Assembly: GCA_033782935.1 (NCBI GenBank)
Contig: JAWQEG010000286.1
Span: 5,739,001 to 5,803,000 of the forward strand
Source of the DNA: Petrolisthes cinctipes
Taxonomy: Eukaryota; Arthropoda; Malacostraca; Decapoda; Porcellanidae
DNA: 64,000 bases
Reading direction: 5' to 3'
The position numbers were made by a program, and so were the translations under genes. Under the pieces are notes generated by a model. The model searched no databases and was not told the origin of the DNA. It worked only from the letters and a program-made list of their open reading frames with translations. Shown here piece after piece: positions 11,650 to 22,225 of this stretch. Numbering within the stretch: position 1 is the first letter of the stretch; every line of letters starts with the position of its first letter.

Positions 11650-11952
11650 CCCCATGGGCCTCCGAGGCTTGATTTTTATCTTTAACCATATCCATATTAT
11701 TTTTATCCATATTCTGCTGCCCACGTGTCTTCAACCTCGCTGCTTGTGCTACCTTACCCACGTGTTATTCTTAGTGTTCTCTCACTCCACGTTTAGGGTA
11801 ATAGTGATATTATCTGTATTTTCCATATACACATGTATATTAGTGTGTTTTACTCACCAACAACAAGGTTTTGTGTGTTCAGCAATAAACAGTGTTAAAG
11901 CTTCTTGAGGAAGTCTTGAGAATACCCAACCAGTGATAGGAAATTCACTACA
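11650..11952 (+). repeat. Probable 5' LTR of gypsy copy B
   Basis: AT-rich sequence immediately upstream of a primer-binding-site-like sequence. It carries an AATAAA signal at about 11884 and ends 'ttcactaca'. It does not match the LTR fragment found after the RT remnant (13452), so the 5' and 3' LTRs of this composite may come from different elements. The start is approximate. Confidence 0.45.
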
Positions 11953-11953
11953 G

Positions 11954-11965
11954 TGGTGACCCCGG
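11954..11965 (+). promoter_or_regulatory. Primer binding site of gypsy copy B
   Basis: TGGTGACCCCGG lies directly after the probable LTR end. TGGTGACCCCG is a common primer-binding sequence in arthropod gypsy elements. The first gag-like codons follow about 50-190 bases downstream, which fits the usual order. Confidence 0.6.
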
Positions 11966-12017
11966 AAAAAATAACTCATCAAAGTGTATATAATTAATAT
12001 TTCATATCGATACAACC

Positions 12018-13445
12018 ATGAAAACCGACGTCCCCCTTCCCTCCAGTGCAAACCCTCCAGCAACCCTTCCAGTGCAAACCCCACACAAAACACAGTGACC
12101 CTCAAACACAACTCACCCCTGCCCTCTGATCCCTCTATGTGCCACCATTCACCTACAACACACACACGTGGTTCTCGCACATAGAGGCAGTTCAGCAAGG
12201 CAGCGCCCTTATGGACAAGGATAAATATAAGCCAGATTTTGGTGCTCTCCCTTCAGAAATATTCGCCTCTTTTATACCCCTCCTATCAACACTCCAAAAG
12301 ATACGAAGGAGTAAGGAACGCAATAACAGCTGCCCACAGCAGGACCCAAATACCTTACTACACAGCCCTGGAAAACGTACAGCCTGAGGGACGCAGCCCT
12401 TCAGCGCTACTCAGGCACATGCAGCAACACAACTATACACGCTATACACGCCGCTGCCTGTTCCTCACCTCTCCCTACTCCAGTGCCGCCCTCCGAGCCA
12501 CCACAACAATCCATCCAGCCAACGACGCCCGAAGAACAACCCCACCGACTGCCAAACATGCCCTGTATACCCAACATAACCAATGCTCACACCCTCCTGT
12601 GGGTGGAGGACCTATGCTCACATGAGCGATACCTGGCATAGACTCAGGGTCAGAGGTCAGTGTCGTGTCGCCCTCAAGTCGGGACAGATAAGCCCAGGCC
12701 TCCACGGCCAACAACCTCCAGGCAGCCAACAAATCACTGATCGCTACCTTTGGAACCAGAAGTTGCAGTACAGTATCTCCATCCTAAAAGCGGAGTGGTT
12801 TGTATGGCCATTCATGGTGGAAGAGGTCGAGTATCCTATCCTGGGGGTTGATTTCCTGACCGCCTATTACTTCCTTATTGACCAAAAGCGTATGCGGCCC
12901 ATACACCAACCTACAGGCTCCACCATCCTTACGCAGCCCTGTCGTCACACAGCTCCATCCACTACACACATATACCAGGTCAGCTAGTATGACGCCCTCC
13001 TGCGGGAGTTCTCGGACCCCCTATCAGCCTCCAGCGTGGAACCGGTCAGAGACCCTGACATAAGACATTCCATACTCATATCAGGATCCCCCTGTTTTAC
13101 TAAACCACGTAGTATGCCCCCGGAACGACTAGCAGCAGCGAAGCTAGAGTTAGACGTGATGATTAAACAAGGTATCGCTCGACCCTCCAACAGCTGCTAG
13201 GCATCACCCCTGCTCATGGTGCCGAAGCCACAAAAGATTACAGGGTTTTAAACACTGTTACAATGCCAGATCGGTACCCAATACTGCATGTACTCGACTT
13301 TCACACCAAACTCCAGGATGCTCGATGTTTTCCAATACGACTTCATAAAGGCTTTTTACCAGATCCAGGTGGCGGAAGAAGGCGTAAAGAAGACAGAGTT
13401 TATGACCCACTTTGGACTGTTTGAGTTCCCTGCCATGAACTTCTG
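12018..13445 (+). pseudogene. Gypsy copy B gag-protease-RT remnant
   Basis: Fragments in order. Gag at about 12139-12450: a Trp-Phe-containing N-terminal block 'NTHTWFSHIEAVQQ', then 'GRSPSALLRHMQQHNYTRY'. Retropepsin at about 12630-12870: 'IDSGSEVSVVSP', then 'YPILGVDFL' in a shifted frame. Reverse transcriptase start at about 13045-13445: 'ARPSNS', then 'QYDFIKAFYQIQV' and 'FGLFEFPAMNF'. The sequence stops before the catalytic YVDD. Multiple frameshifts and stops are present. It ends at an unrelated LTR 3' fragment, so the rest of pol is deleted. Confidence 0.75.
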
Positions 13446-13451
13446 CATAAC

Positions 13452-13534
13452 CCTGTACTATACTAATAAATTGTTACCGTGTACAACCAGGTCTGTTCAC
13501 CCCAATAGTAACGCAACACCTTGTTGTTACAATC
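13452..13534 (+). repeat. LTR 3' fragment, family B
   Basis: About 80 bp matching the 3' end of the LTR at 17400-17785 ('aataaattgttaccgtgta' and 'ctgttcaccccaatagtaac'). It joins RT-remnant sequence on the left and transposase-remnant sequence on the right, so it marks the right edge of the gypsy copy B insertion. Confidence 0.75.
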
Positions 13535-13671
13535 TCAATAGGATTGTACTGGCAGTGATAGGGTGGTAATCGTACAATCCTATGGCCAGCGTCTGCAGCA
13601 ATTGTATCAATTACACATTTCTTGCTGCCACTGCCATATTTCTTGGCAAGCTCAAGTAATTATCCTTTTAA
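13535..13671 (-). pseudogene. IS630/Tc1-type transposase remnant, 3' piece
   Basis: On the minus strand this encodes 'RLPPYHCQYNPIE', the conserved block around the third catalytic acidic residue of DDE_3-type transposases of the IS630-Tc1-mariner group. It is the downstream part of the remnant at 17068-17255. The complete piggyBac transposon separates the two pieces at a TTAA. The right edge, at 'NPIE', is cut by the gypsy LTR fragment. Confidence 0.7.
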
Positions 13672-14199
13672 CCCCTCCGGGACGGGGCAAGAATGGAATT
13701 ACGCGCTGTGAGTACGGGCCCAATACTAACTTTTATCCTGCCTGTCCGGGTATTTCCCGGAAAATCACTCTACTTCTCTTACTCCCTACGTCTAAACTAC
13801 AATACTGAACAACTTAAATTTGATTGTGTACTCACCATCAACTCCTCCTCTTTCCATTAAAACCAACCCCAGCTCTCTAGGACACTCCATTGCCGAGAAA
13901 TCAAGTGAGGAATGGAGGTCACTTTTCCCGTGAGAGCGAGGCTACGTTCGCTTTGTGAGCGTGGCTCTGACAAGGACTAGCGCGGGTGGAGGAAAGATGG
14001 CCGCCGGCAGAATGACGCAACACTTGCCTCCCCCGGGCGACACGTCGTACGGTTCGTGTGCATCCTACCATTACAGCCCCTGTATTATTTGTGTGGTTAG
14101 CTGACCATTCCAGAGTGGTTTTATGCCCTGGAGAGAAGCGTGGGAGTTATGTACAGTATTTACGCGAAACATTTTCAGTGTCATTCGCACCATTTGTTC

Positions 14200-14460
14200 A
14201 TGTTCAACGTAAATATAAATGTGTCACTATCACTGTTATCCTTATTTTCTATATATTTTTGTATTTTGTTGTTTTAAATTTTTTATTATCATTTTTTCTA
14301 TGCGTAAATGTGTCACTCTCACTTTTCTTATAGCCTAATATGTACAAATGTGTCACTATCACGTCACTACAGCCTAAAATATATGTACAAATGTGTCACT
14401 CTCACTTTTCTTATAGCCTAAATAGTGTCACTGTCACCAAGTGTCACTGTCACTTTATTC
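14200..14460. repeat. Tandem repeat in piggyBac 3' region
   Basis: The block 'aatgtgtcactMtcac' recurs at about 14217, 14304, 14346 and 14390, with shorter 'gtgtcactgtcac' copies to 14455. Units are roughly 43 bp and some include 'ttcttatagcctaa'. It lies between the transposase stop and the left transposon end. It may bind transposase or may be a simple expansion. Confidence 0.8.
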
Positions 14461-14484
14461 GCATACTCCCATCACTTCCTGCTT

Positions 14485-16848
14485 CTATATATATTCCAAT
14501 ATATGGTAGTCTGAGAAGCAGTTTCCAGGGCATAACGGCACACAACATTCCTTGCACCAGAAGCGAGTTTCCTTGGACTTCTGGGGGTGACGTGTTGTGT
14601 GCCTGCAAACATAGCAGCGACTAGAGCCTGGACGTCCTGACGGCAACGGTGGCAGATTAGTAAGGTAGTGGCGAGCCATATAGCCACTCTGCTGCAACCT
14701 GTCAGGCCGTTGTGCCACTGCCTGTCTGCCTTGCTGTGGTTGCACAGTGCTGAACCTCTCCAGGAGCTGAGATAACTCTAGCTCGAATTCCCGGAGTGCC
14801 AACTTGGAGTCAGGGTGATGCTGGAGGTAGAGTATATAACAGTTCAGCACTGTGACATCAAGAAGGTGGAAGAAAGCCTTCTTGTACCACTTACAAGTTT
14901 TTCTCAGACAATCGATGGAACTCACCATCATGTCTGACTTATCGACGAGTCTCATATTGATGTTATAATCGAGCACAGCATCAGGCTTGTAGATGGTATC
15001 ACCTGTGCCGCGCTCAGTCTTCCCAGAATCCTGCATCACGCCCCTGTTCACGGTGGTGAGCATATTGACGGGGCGTTTATCGTGCCATTTGATGGCCAGC
15101 ATGTTCCCACATTTCTTCTTGATGCAGTCGCCCCTCCGGGTGAGAGGGAATGCTGGCCACCCCTTCCTGTTGACACGAATAGTTCCGCAGGATCCTGTTT
15201 GGTGCTGCAGGAGAAACTGGCTAAGTGCTGGAGAGGTGTAATAGTTATCAGTGTACAGGATGTGGTTGTTGTCAAGGTAATCCCCCATGAGTGCCTTGAC
15301 AACACTCCCGCTGAAGCCAAGAGGGTCGTCGGCCGGGACATCCACATCCGTACCTGAATAGAGTATAAAATCCAACACATAGCCAGTCTTACAGTCGCAG
15401 ATGACATAGAATTTGATGCCAAATCTATGCCTCTTTGACGGGATGTACTGGATGAAGGACAGTCTTCCCCTGAACAGCACCAGAGACTCGTCGATAACCA
15501 CTTTCTGGAATGGTCGAAAAAATGCTCGTATTTTCTCCTGGAGGATAGACATTACTGGCCTAATTTTCCACAGCCTGTCGTTCGGGTGTGGACCCATGTT
15601 GGGGGCGAAGTGCAGGTAGGACAAAATGTCCCTATATCTGTCCCTGGACATGTATTTCCCGAACGCAGGTGTGGATATCAGGGCGTGTGTGCTCCAGAAG
15701 TCCTTGAGGCGATGTTTCTTGACATGAGGCATCATCATGGTCAAAGCTAACCACACATACAACTCAGCAATATCGACGTCAGCCCATTGCAACATCTTAC
15801 TATGTTCCCTGCCTGGTCTATTGCTGAGTTGCACAGAGAGTTGTTTGAAGGTGTTTATCTCCTGCATCATGTAAGTCATCAATATTATATCAAAAAAGGC
15901 AGTGAAATAATCTAATATTGATGACCTCTGACGACAGGGAAATGCGGCCTGTATACCTGAATGACTGTCGTCAAAGGCAGGTATATCAGGCGCAAATTCA
16001 TCGCAATCCGTCCACACATAGGGATCAGCGGGTCTATGACGAGGTGCGCCGCGTTGCTGTCGTTGTTGGCGTTGTTGTTGTGGTGGTGGTGGTGGTGGTG
16101 GTGCAGCGGTACCAGGGGCAGGCGAGAGTGAGTCGTCAGGCACGAGAGGAGAGGGAGAGTGTGGTGGTGGGGGAGGTGGCGTCAGGTCACGGGGGGGCGG
16201 GCTATCAGGGTCAACAGTAGGGGAGAGATAAGCTGCCTTTGTCCTCTTCCCCCTTCCTTTACCCTTCCCTCTTACTCCTACTCTCCTCCCTCTTACCACC
16301 ACTGGTTGCGACGCATCCTCGTCCGACGAGGAAGAGGAAGACGAAAAATCTAACCTCCTCCTCGGCCTCTTGCCCATGGGAGTGGAGACGTAGCGAGGTT
16401 TGGAGGTTGAAGCAGGAGTAGACCTCTTCCTGCCTCCCACGCCAGATGTTGTAGGAATGGGAGACAAGAGAGTGTCTCCCAAACTACCTCCCACCCCACT
16501 GGTGGACGGAATTGCAACAGGGGCTGTAACCTCTGACACATCATGCAAGGCTGAAGTTGAGGGAAGAGCTGTGATGGAAGTCACTGCTACACAGGCATCT
16601 TCCTCAGTTGATTCGTCAGCTTGCCATTCAGTATCAGAGTAGCTGTCCAGGTCGTCACTCCCATATGAAAGGTCTGCCAGATTCTCCAATTCCCGCCCTA
16701 TTGCAGAATCTGACAACCTTGCAGGTGCATGATGCAATCTAGCTGGTTGCACCCGCGGAGTGGAGGTTACAGGAGCGGGTGCGCCTGGCAGCGCGGTAGG
16801 ATGCACCGAATCGAACGAGCCCGTATTTTCTTCACTACGACCAGCCAT
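14485..16848 (-). CDS. PiggyBac transposase, intact
   Basis: A 787-residue DDE transposase (DDE_Tnp_1_7 family) that catalyses hairpin cut-and-paste transposition at TTAA in the nucleus. The first 250-300 residues are low-complexity, with Ser/Pro-rich and acidic stretches, a basic RRRLDF block and a polyproline run. The catalytic core follows, with the first Asp in VVIDESLVLFRGR, the second in LYTDNYYTSP and the third in NINMRLVDKSD. The C-terminus has a Cys/His zinc-binding domain starting CYVCRHTTRH and ending CPGNCFSDYH, as in active family members. No stop or frameshift is present. The start MAGRSEEN at 16848 was chosen over an in-frame Met 29 codons upstream. The upstream stretch is the terminal region shared with the short derivative and is unlikely to be coding. 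It is longer than the 594-residue moth enzyme because of the N-terminal extension. Confidence 0.93.
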   Translation of the reverse strand: MAGRSEENTGSFDSVHPTALPGAPAPVTSTPRVQPARLHHAPARLSDSAIGRELENLADLSYGSDDLDSYSDTEWQADESTEEDACVAVTSITALPSTSALHDVSEVTAPVAIPSTSGVGGSLGDTLLSPIPTTSGVGGRKRSTPASTSKPRYVSTPMGKRPRRRLDFSSSSSSSDEDASQPVVVRGRRVGVRGKGKGRGKRTKAAYLSPTVDPDSPPPRDLTPPPPPPHSPSPLVPDDSLSPAPGTAAPPPPPPPQQQRQQRQQRGAPRHRPADPYVWTDCDEFAPDIPAFDDSHSGIQAAFPCRQRSSILDYFTAFFDIILMTYMMQEINTFKQLSVQLSNRPGREHSKMLQWADVDIAELYVWLALTMMMPHVKKHRLKDFWSTHALISTPAFGKYMSRDRYRDILSYLHFAPNMGPHPNDRLWKIRPVMSILQEKIRAFFRPFQKVVIDESLVLFRGRLSFIQYIPSKRHRFGIKFYVICDCKTGYVLDFILYSGTDVDVPADDPLGFSGSVVKALMGDYLDNNHILYTDNYYTSPALSQFLLQHQTGSCGTIRVNRKGWPAFPLTRRGDCIKKKCGNMLAIKWHDKRPVNMLTTVNRGVMQDSGKTERGTGDTIYKPDAVLDYNINMRLVDKSDMMVSSIDCLRKTCKWYKKAFFHLLDVTVLNCYILYLQHHPDSKLALREFELELSQLLERFSTVQPQQGRQAVAQRPDRLQQSGYMARHYLTNLPPLPSGRPGSSRCYVCRHTTRHPQKSKETRFWCKECCVPLCPGNCFSDYHILEYI

Positions 16849-16974
16849 TGTCACGGTCAAGCACACACTGATTGAATGTGGGGATGAAAAGGTCTGGTGG
16901 TGAAGTATAGCCAGATCAAAAAAAAATCCCGACAAATTTGGCGTTTTTCCCCATAAATTACCAAAAGCGGGATT

Positions 16975-17062
16975 TCCCGCTGCCCGGACTCTGTCGACAG
17001 AGCGGGATTTCCCGCTGCCCGGCCTCTGTCGACCGAGCGGGAAATCCCGCTGCCCGGACTCT
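16975..17062. repeat. PiggyBac subterminal direct repeats
   Basis: Three tandem units of about 38-40 bp, each containing 'gcgggatttcccgctgcccg' or a close variant followed by 'ctctgtcgac', next to the right transposon end. The same three units are kept in the short derivative at about 47389-47480. Each unit is itself palindromic around 'gggatttccc'. They are likely transposase-binding subterminal sites (inference). Confidence 0.85.
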
Positions 17063-17067
17063 GGGGG

Positions 17068-17255
17068 TTAATAGCTCCTAACTTGGCTGAGCTCCCTTTT
17101 AATGAGCCAGTCCTTTACATCAGCTTTCAGCCAGGATTAGTTAGGACGTTTCTCAGCCTGCACTGAATGATAGGATGTGTTATCCATGACTATCACAGAG
17201 TTGGGTGGTATACCATCCTGTTTACAATAAATTAAGTGTTTTCTGATCTAAAAAA
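17068..17255 (-). pseudogene. IS630/Tc1-type transposase remnant, 5' piece
   Basis: On the minus strand this encodes 'PPNSVIVMDNTSYHSVQ', the block with the second catalytic Asp of IS630-Tc1-mariner DDE_3 domains, followed by 'WLKADVKDWLIK'. Several stops interrupt it. The reading frame continues without a shift into 13671-13535 if the piggyBac element and one TTAA are removed. The relic therefore predates the piggyBac insertion. Confidence 0.7.
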
Positions 17256-17399
17256 AAAAAAATTACAAAATTATTATCCGACTGTTAATCCAGTACTGTA
17301 TAACAGAATAAGTTAATAATCTGTATAATTTTTGGTACCGTTATGTTGATTAACCTCTAGCAAACACCAAGCAGTATCTTGCGCTTCCCTCTCCTCACC

Positions 17400-17785
17400 T
17401 GTCCACCTGCCACCGGCGCGCAGGCGGCGCAGCCGACCTGTTGGTTGAGTTAAGAGGCGCCGATGAGCCGCTCCTCGACCACTCTCCTAGCAGCACTCGA
17501 CCTAGACTCACCTCCTGCCCTGCCATCGACCGTGCCTGCTGCCCTACCACGCCACTCTCTCCACGGTGCCTCCTGCAGCAGCTCTCTCTCTCCCCACGTG
17601 GCCACGACAGGCAAGACTCATTCTCTACAAGGTGCTTGTTCTTTACTTCATCGACCCTAGCCGATCCTGCTATGGTGTCCTGGAATCACTAGTGGAACAC
17701 CTACCTTGTATCTGTATTAATAAATTGTTACCGTGTACAATCGAGTCTGTTCACCCCAATAGTAACGCAACCCCATGTTATTTCA
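17400..17785 (+). repeat. Solo LTR-like sequence, family B
   Basis: Ends with 'tattaataaattgttaccg', 'ctgttcaccccaatagtaac' and 'gttat', the same 3' end as the fragment at 13452-13534. It carries an AATAAA signal at about 17719. C/T-rich sequence from about 17440 resembles the R/U5-side sequence of the other LTRs here. The 5' boundary is uncertain (possibly TGTTGG at about 17439), and no target duplication was found. Confidence 0.55.
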
Positions 17786-18282
17786 AACCTCTCAACACAT
17801 ATACAGTATCAATTCTACCAAAATGATTGATATATGTTTTCGAAAACCTTATATATTTATTATGCGAGTGCGATAATGAGAGTCAAAATACGATAATTTT
17901 AACATGTCAGCAGTCTTGTCAGGTAGGATAATATCATAGGTTTGGAAATCTGGCAACGCTGCTCGGAGTCAAGGTTCTTATTTTTCTATAGCCTAATCAG
18001 TTATTACTCTTATTAGTCACTTTTCATCTATTATGTTGGTGTGTATACGAGTGTATATATATTACTGTACCTACTATTGTACGAAAAATAGTAGTAGTAG
18101 GTTTTTAAGAGACACCTAACGCACTATTTATTACCGATATGTTAATTAAGAACGTGAACAGCTGAGGAATACAACAAGTCCTACTAATACCCAAGCCAAA
18201 AGTGAGTGAGTTGAGTTCTCACAAATAAATAACCAATGTAATAGAAAACGGCCATAGAATAGATAATAACCGACAAAATATC
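17786..18282. other. Intergenic DNA, nothing recognised
   Basis: AT-rich sequence with no open frame of note and no clear repeat structure. Confidence 0.4.
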
Positions 18283-19750
18283 GTTTCGGTAAATGTTGAA
18301 AGAATTACCGTTATTGCGTACGGTTTTTCTACCTTCATTACCCACTTATTTAGACCATTCTAAGACTATTTTATTCTATGACAATTCCTCCGCAAATGCC
18401 CCATTTCCAAGATAGGGCATATTCAAATGGGGCATTTTGAAATTAGCCTGACCTTACCTGACTTAACCTAGACTGCATCAGACTACCGGGACCTAACCTG
18501 GGCAAAGTACTGGGACCTAACCTGAGCAAACTACCGGGAAATAACTGTGGTAAAGTACAGGAAATGACCAGGATAAAATACTGGGACCTGGTCGGATCTG
18601 GCAACACTGCTACAAAATGGTAATTCTTTAAATAAATATCATAGTGGTTCATGTAATTCGTTCCATTTTAACATCCATTTGTTGTGCAAATATTCTGTTT
18701 TGGCCAAACTCCATCACCCAACTTTTGGTTAAAGTTGGCTTGGATTATCCAAATCTTGGCGAGGACAAATAGTATGGTAAATATTGAATGAATTACCGTT
18801 ATTGGGTACGGTTTTACTACCTTCATTACCCACTTATTTAGACCATTCTAAGACTATTTTCTTCTATGGCATTTCCTCTGCAAATGCCCCATTTCCAAAA
18901 TAGGGCATATTCAAATGGGGCACTTTGAAATTAGCCTGACCTTAACTGACCTGACCTAACCTAACCTAGACCGCATCAGACTACCGGGACCTAACCTGGG
19001 CAGACTACCGGAACCTAACCTGGGCAAACTACCCGGAAATAATCGTGATAAAGATCAATAAATGACTTGGGCAAAATACTGGGACTCAGCCGGATCTGGC
19101 AACACTGCTGCAAAACGGTAATTCTTTCAATAAATACCAATAGTATTGTTTGTTTTAGAGTTACGCACACCTGGGTATTTATCTGGTATATTGCCGTTTT
19201 GTAGCAATGTTGCCACATCCGGCTAGGTCCCGGGAGTTTGCCCCGGTCACATCCCGGTATTTTACCATGGATAGTTCCCGGAAGTTTGCCCCGGTCACAT
19301 CCCGGTATTTTAGCATGGATAGTTCCCGGGAGTTTGCCCCGGTCACATCCCGGTATTTTACCATGGATAGGACCCGGTAGTTTGCCCAGGTTAAGCCCTT
19401 GTACTCTGCTGCAGTTTAGGTTAGGTTAGGTAAGGTCAGGCTAATTCCAAAATGCCCCATTAGAATATGCGGTATTTATTGAAAGAATTACCATTTTGTA
19501 GCAGTGTTGCCAGATCCGACCAGGTCCCAGTATTTGGGGTATTTATTGAAAGAATTACTGTTTTGTAGCAGTGTTGTCAGATCCGGCTAGGTCCCAGTAT
19601 TTTGACCCAGTCATTTCCTATACTTTACCACGGATATTTCCCGGTAGTTTGCCCAGGTTAGGTCCCGGTAGTTTGCCCAGATTGGGTACCGGTAGTCTGA
19701 TGCAGTCTAGGTTAGGTTAGGTAAGGTCAGGTAAAATCAGGTCCAAACCA
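18283..19750. repeat. AACCT-rich direct and inverted repeat array
   Basis: A unit of about 360 bp occurs in direct orientation at about 18283-18650 and 18777-19145. Its 3' half occurs inverted at about 19195-19490 and 19480-19750. Each unit holds 'gcaaatgccccatttcca', runs of AACCT, and several 'ctaccgggacctaacctgg' sub-repeats, and ends with 'ctggcaacactgctacaaaa'. The array resumes after LINE 2 at about 22226 ('taggtcaggtttggtaaag'), so the LINE inserted into it. Confidence 0.8.
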
Positions 19751-22225
19751 ATACCAATATTAGAGTGAGAAATAAGGAACTCAGGATGTATAGAGATTTC
19801 TGTGCAGAGAATATTTACACCTTCAGGGAATCACTACAAAATGTATCCTGGTCTTTAACTTATGTTTCTAACTATGCCAATGTTATATACACTAATTTTA
19901 CAACAATTTTTAATGCCCTGTTCAACAAACATTTTCCTCTAAAATGTAAGACCATCAACATTACACATGAATCCAAACCATACATTATATCAGATATTAA
20001 GAACATGATCAAAGAGAAAAATAAACTTGCTAGGAAGTACGCTGGGAGACCCATCACTTACGGTGAGAGATTCCGCAGACTCAGAAACCAAGTCACATTA
20101 GCAGTCAGAGCAGCCAAAATAAACTATTACAAGGCAAAACTTGAAGAATGTTCTGGTAACAGTAAAAAAACCTGGAATGTAATTAACTCTGTGTTGAATA
20201 GAAAATCAAACAATAATCTCAGCAATACCTATGTCCATAATAATATGGAATTCCATGTCCCCCATGACATTGCAAATCAATTCAACTCTTACTTTATAAA
20301 TATTGGAACACAATTAGCAGATAACATCGAAGAGTCTAATCACGATTTTACATCTTATATTCACCACAGACCACTAGTAACTTTTAACATGACTCCAATT
20401 ACAAAAGATGAATTAATGAGCGCCCTGATCCAGCTACGTGATTCCTCACCAGGGGGTGATGGTGTACCTATGTGTGTACTTAGAGCAGCAATTCCTGAAT
20501 TATGTAATATAATATTGCATCTCTGCAATACATCGTTCTCTACTGGGGTATTCCCTGAGCAACTTAAGATTGCTAAAGTTATTCCTATTTTTAAAACTGG
20601 TGATGTAAAATTATTTAGCAATTACCGTCCTATATCTGTACTGCCCGCCATGAGTAAAATATACAAAAAAATCATATATAATAGGGTATTAGATTACTGT
20701 AATGTTAATAACATTATCACTGAGGACTAGTATGGATTCAGAAGGGGCATGTCAACGGAAACTGCTCTAACTAAGTTTAAAGAAGATATTCTGAATTCCT
20801 TTGATGACAGACTATATTCAGTTGGTATATTCCTGGACCTTTCCAAGGCTTTTGACACTGTTCATCACAAAATTCTCATAAAAAAGCTAGAACTTTATGG
20901 TATTGAAGGAACTACAAAGAAATGGTTTGAATCATACTTAAGTAACCGTAAACAATATGTATTATACAATGATCATGAATCTAATCTACAAGTTATTAAC
21001 TATGGCATTCCCCAGGGATCCATACTTGGTCCTCTGCTTTTTATATTGTACATTAATGATATTGTCTACACCAGTAAAATTTTTAAGTTCATTTTATTTG
21101 CCGATGACAGCACTCTCTACGCCAGTCACCGTGATCTCCGCTTTTTAATTCTCAACATAAATAATGAATTATCTAAAGTTAAGAATTGGATTACATCCAA
21201 TAAATTAACACTTAAAATTCACAAAACACATTGCATACTGTTTCATAGAAATAAAGATATACCGAAAAATATTGAACCTATTAAAATTGGACATTGTATC
21301 ATTGAAAAAGTGGAAAGCACAAAGTTTCTTGGTGTTGAGGTTGACAGACAGCTGTCTTGGAGAAACCATATCTACAACATAAGTAATAAAATAAACAAGC
21401 AGTGCGGAATTCTTCACCTAACTAGAAATCACTTCATTATACGAGCCCTAAAGCAGATATACTATTCACTAATTTACCCATTTCTTACATACTGCCACAC
21501 AATATGGGGAGCTACCAACAAGACTCATTTACTTTGAGTAACGATAGCGCAGAAAAAGGTAGTTAGAACTATTTCACACAAAGATAAATATGCCCATACC
21601 AATGATTTGTTTAAGAACCTTGGACTTCTCAAATTTAACAATATTAATATCTACACCAGTGCAATCTTCGTATATAAGTTTATTACTAATAAAAATTCTG
21701 TAAGATTATTTCATTTTAATACAAAGGAAAGATATAACTTACATAATCCTAATACACTAGTAACTCCAATGTGCAATACTAATCAATCACAAACATCTAT
21801 CAGATACCAGGGTGTAAAAATCTGGAACAAACTTCCTCCAAACACAAGAGACAAACAGTCCTTAACTAGTTTTAAGAATTCCTTAAAATCTTATTTACTA
21901 AAATTGTACTGATCAATTAGTATTTCTAGAGTGATCTACTTCATGGTCTGACTAAGTTATCAGGATGTAAATAATTGATGTATTTTCGTACTCTTATGTA
22001 GGGCCTATGTGTGTAAACACTTACATCGATCACCATAAATCATTTATTGTTTTTAGGATAATAACTTCTCATAACTAATTTGCTTCGAGTGTATAAATTA
22101 ATGTGCCTTCAAGAGAGTATAGTATATCCTCTCACAAGGCATGGCCAATTTCTTTATCTCTATCATGTATATAATATTTTGTAACTGTCTATTGGCTAAT
22201 AAAATGTTTAAATGTTTAAAAAATA
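19750..22225 (+). mobile_element. 5'-truncated Jockey/CR1-type LINE (LINE 2)
   Basis: A non-LTR element lacking the endonuclease. It ends at about 22225 after 'ctaataaaatgtttaaatg'. The repeat sequence on both sides belongs to the AACCT-rich array. Only two stops break its reverse transcriptase, so it is the youngest-looking LINE here. Confidence 0.8.
19765..21912 (+). pseudogene. LINE 2 reverse transcriptase, two in-frame stops
   Basis: One frame runs through 19765-21912 with a TAG at 20728-20730 and a TGA at 21535-21537. Blocks in order are a pre-RT linker, 'SSPGGDGVP', 'SNYRPISVLP', 'YGFRRGMSTETAL', 'FLDLSKAFDTVHH', 'YGIPQGSILGPLLF', catalytic 'FADDSTLY', 'KFLGVEVDRQLSW', and a C-terminal extension ending 'IWNKLPPNTR'. 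The TAG sits where these enzymes usually have Gln before Tyr-Gly-Phe-Arg. Both stops can be explained by a single C-to-T change. About 716 codons remain. The missing N-terminus and endonuclease make it non-autonomous. Confidence 0.85.

Larger units (their letters stand above)
13672..17067 (-). mobile_element. Complete piggyBac transposon
   Basis: 3396 bp bounded by TTAA at 13668-13671 and 17068-17071, the obligate piggyBac target duplication. The ends start with C-runs on both strands (CCCCTCCGGGACGGGG at the left, CCCCCAGAGTCCGGGCAG from the right). It holds one uninterrupted transposase gene on the minus strand. A 633-bp internally deleted derivative with near-identical ends lies at 46852-47484. 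The intact gene and intact ends suggest a recently active element. Confidence 0.95.

Noticed and set aside
16849..16935. Upstream in-frame Met extending the piggyBac transposase by 29 residues
   Set aside because: The segment is terminal transposon DNA conserved in the non-coding derivative, and the MAGRSEEN start is better placed.
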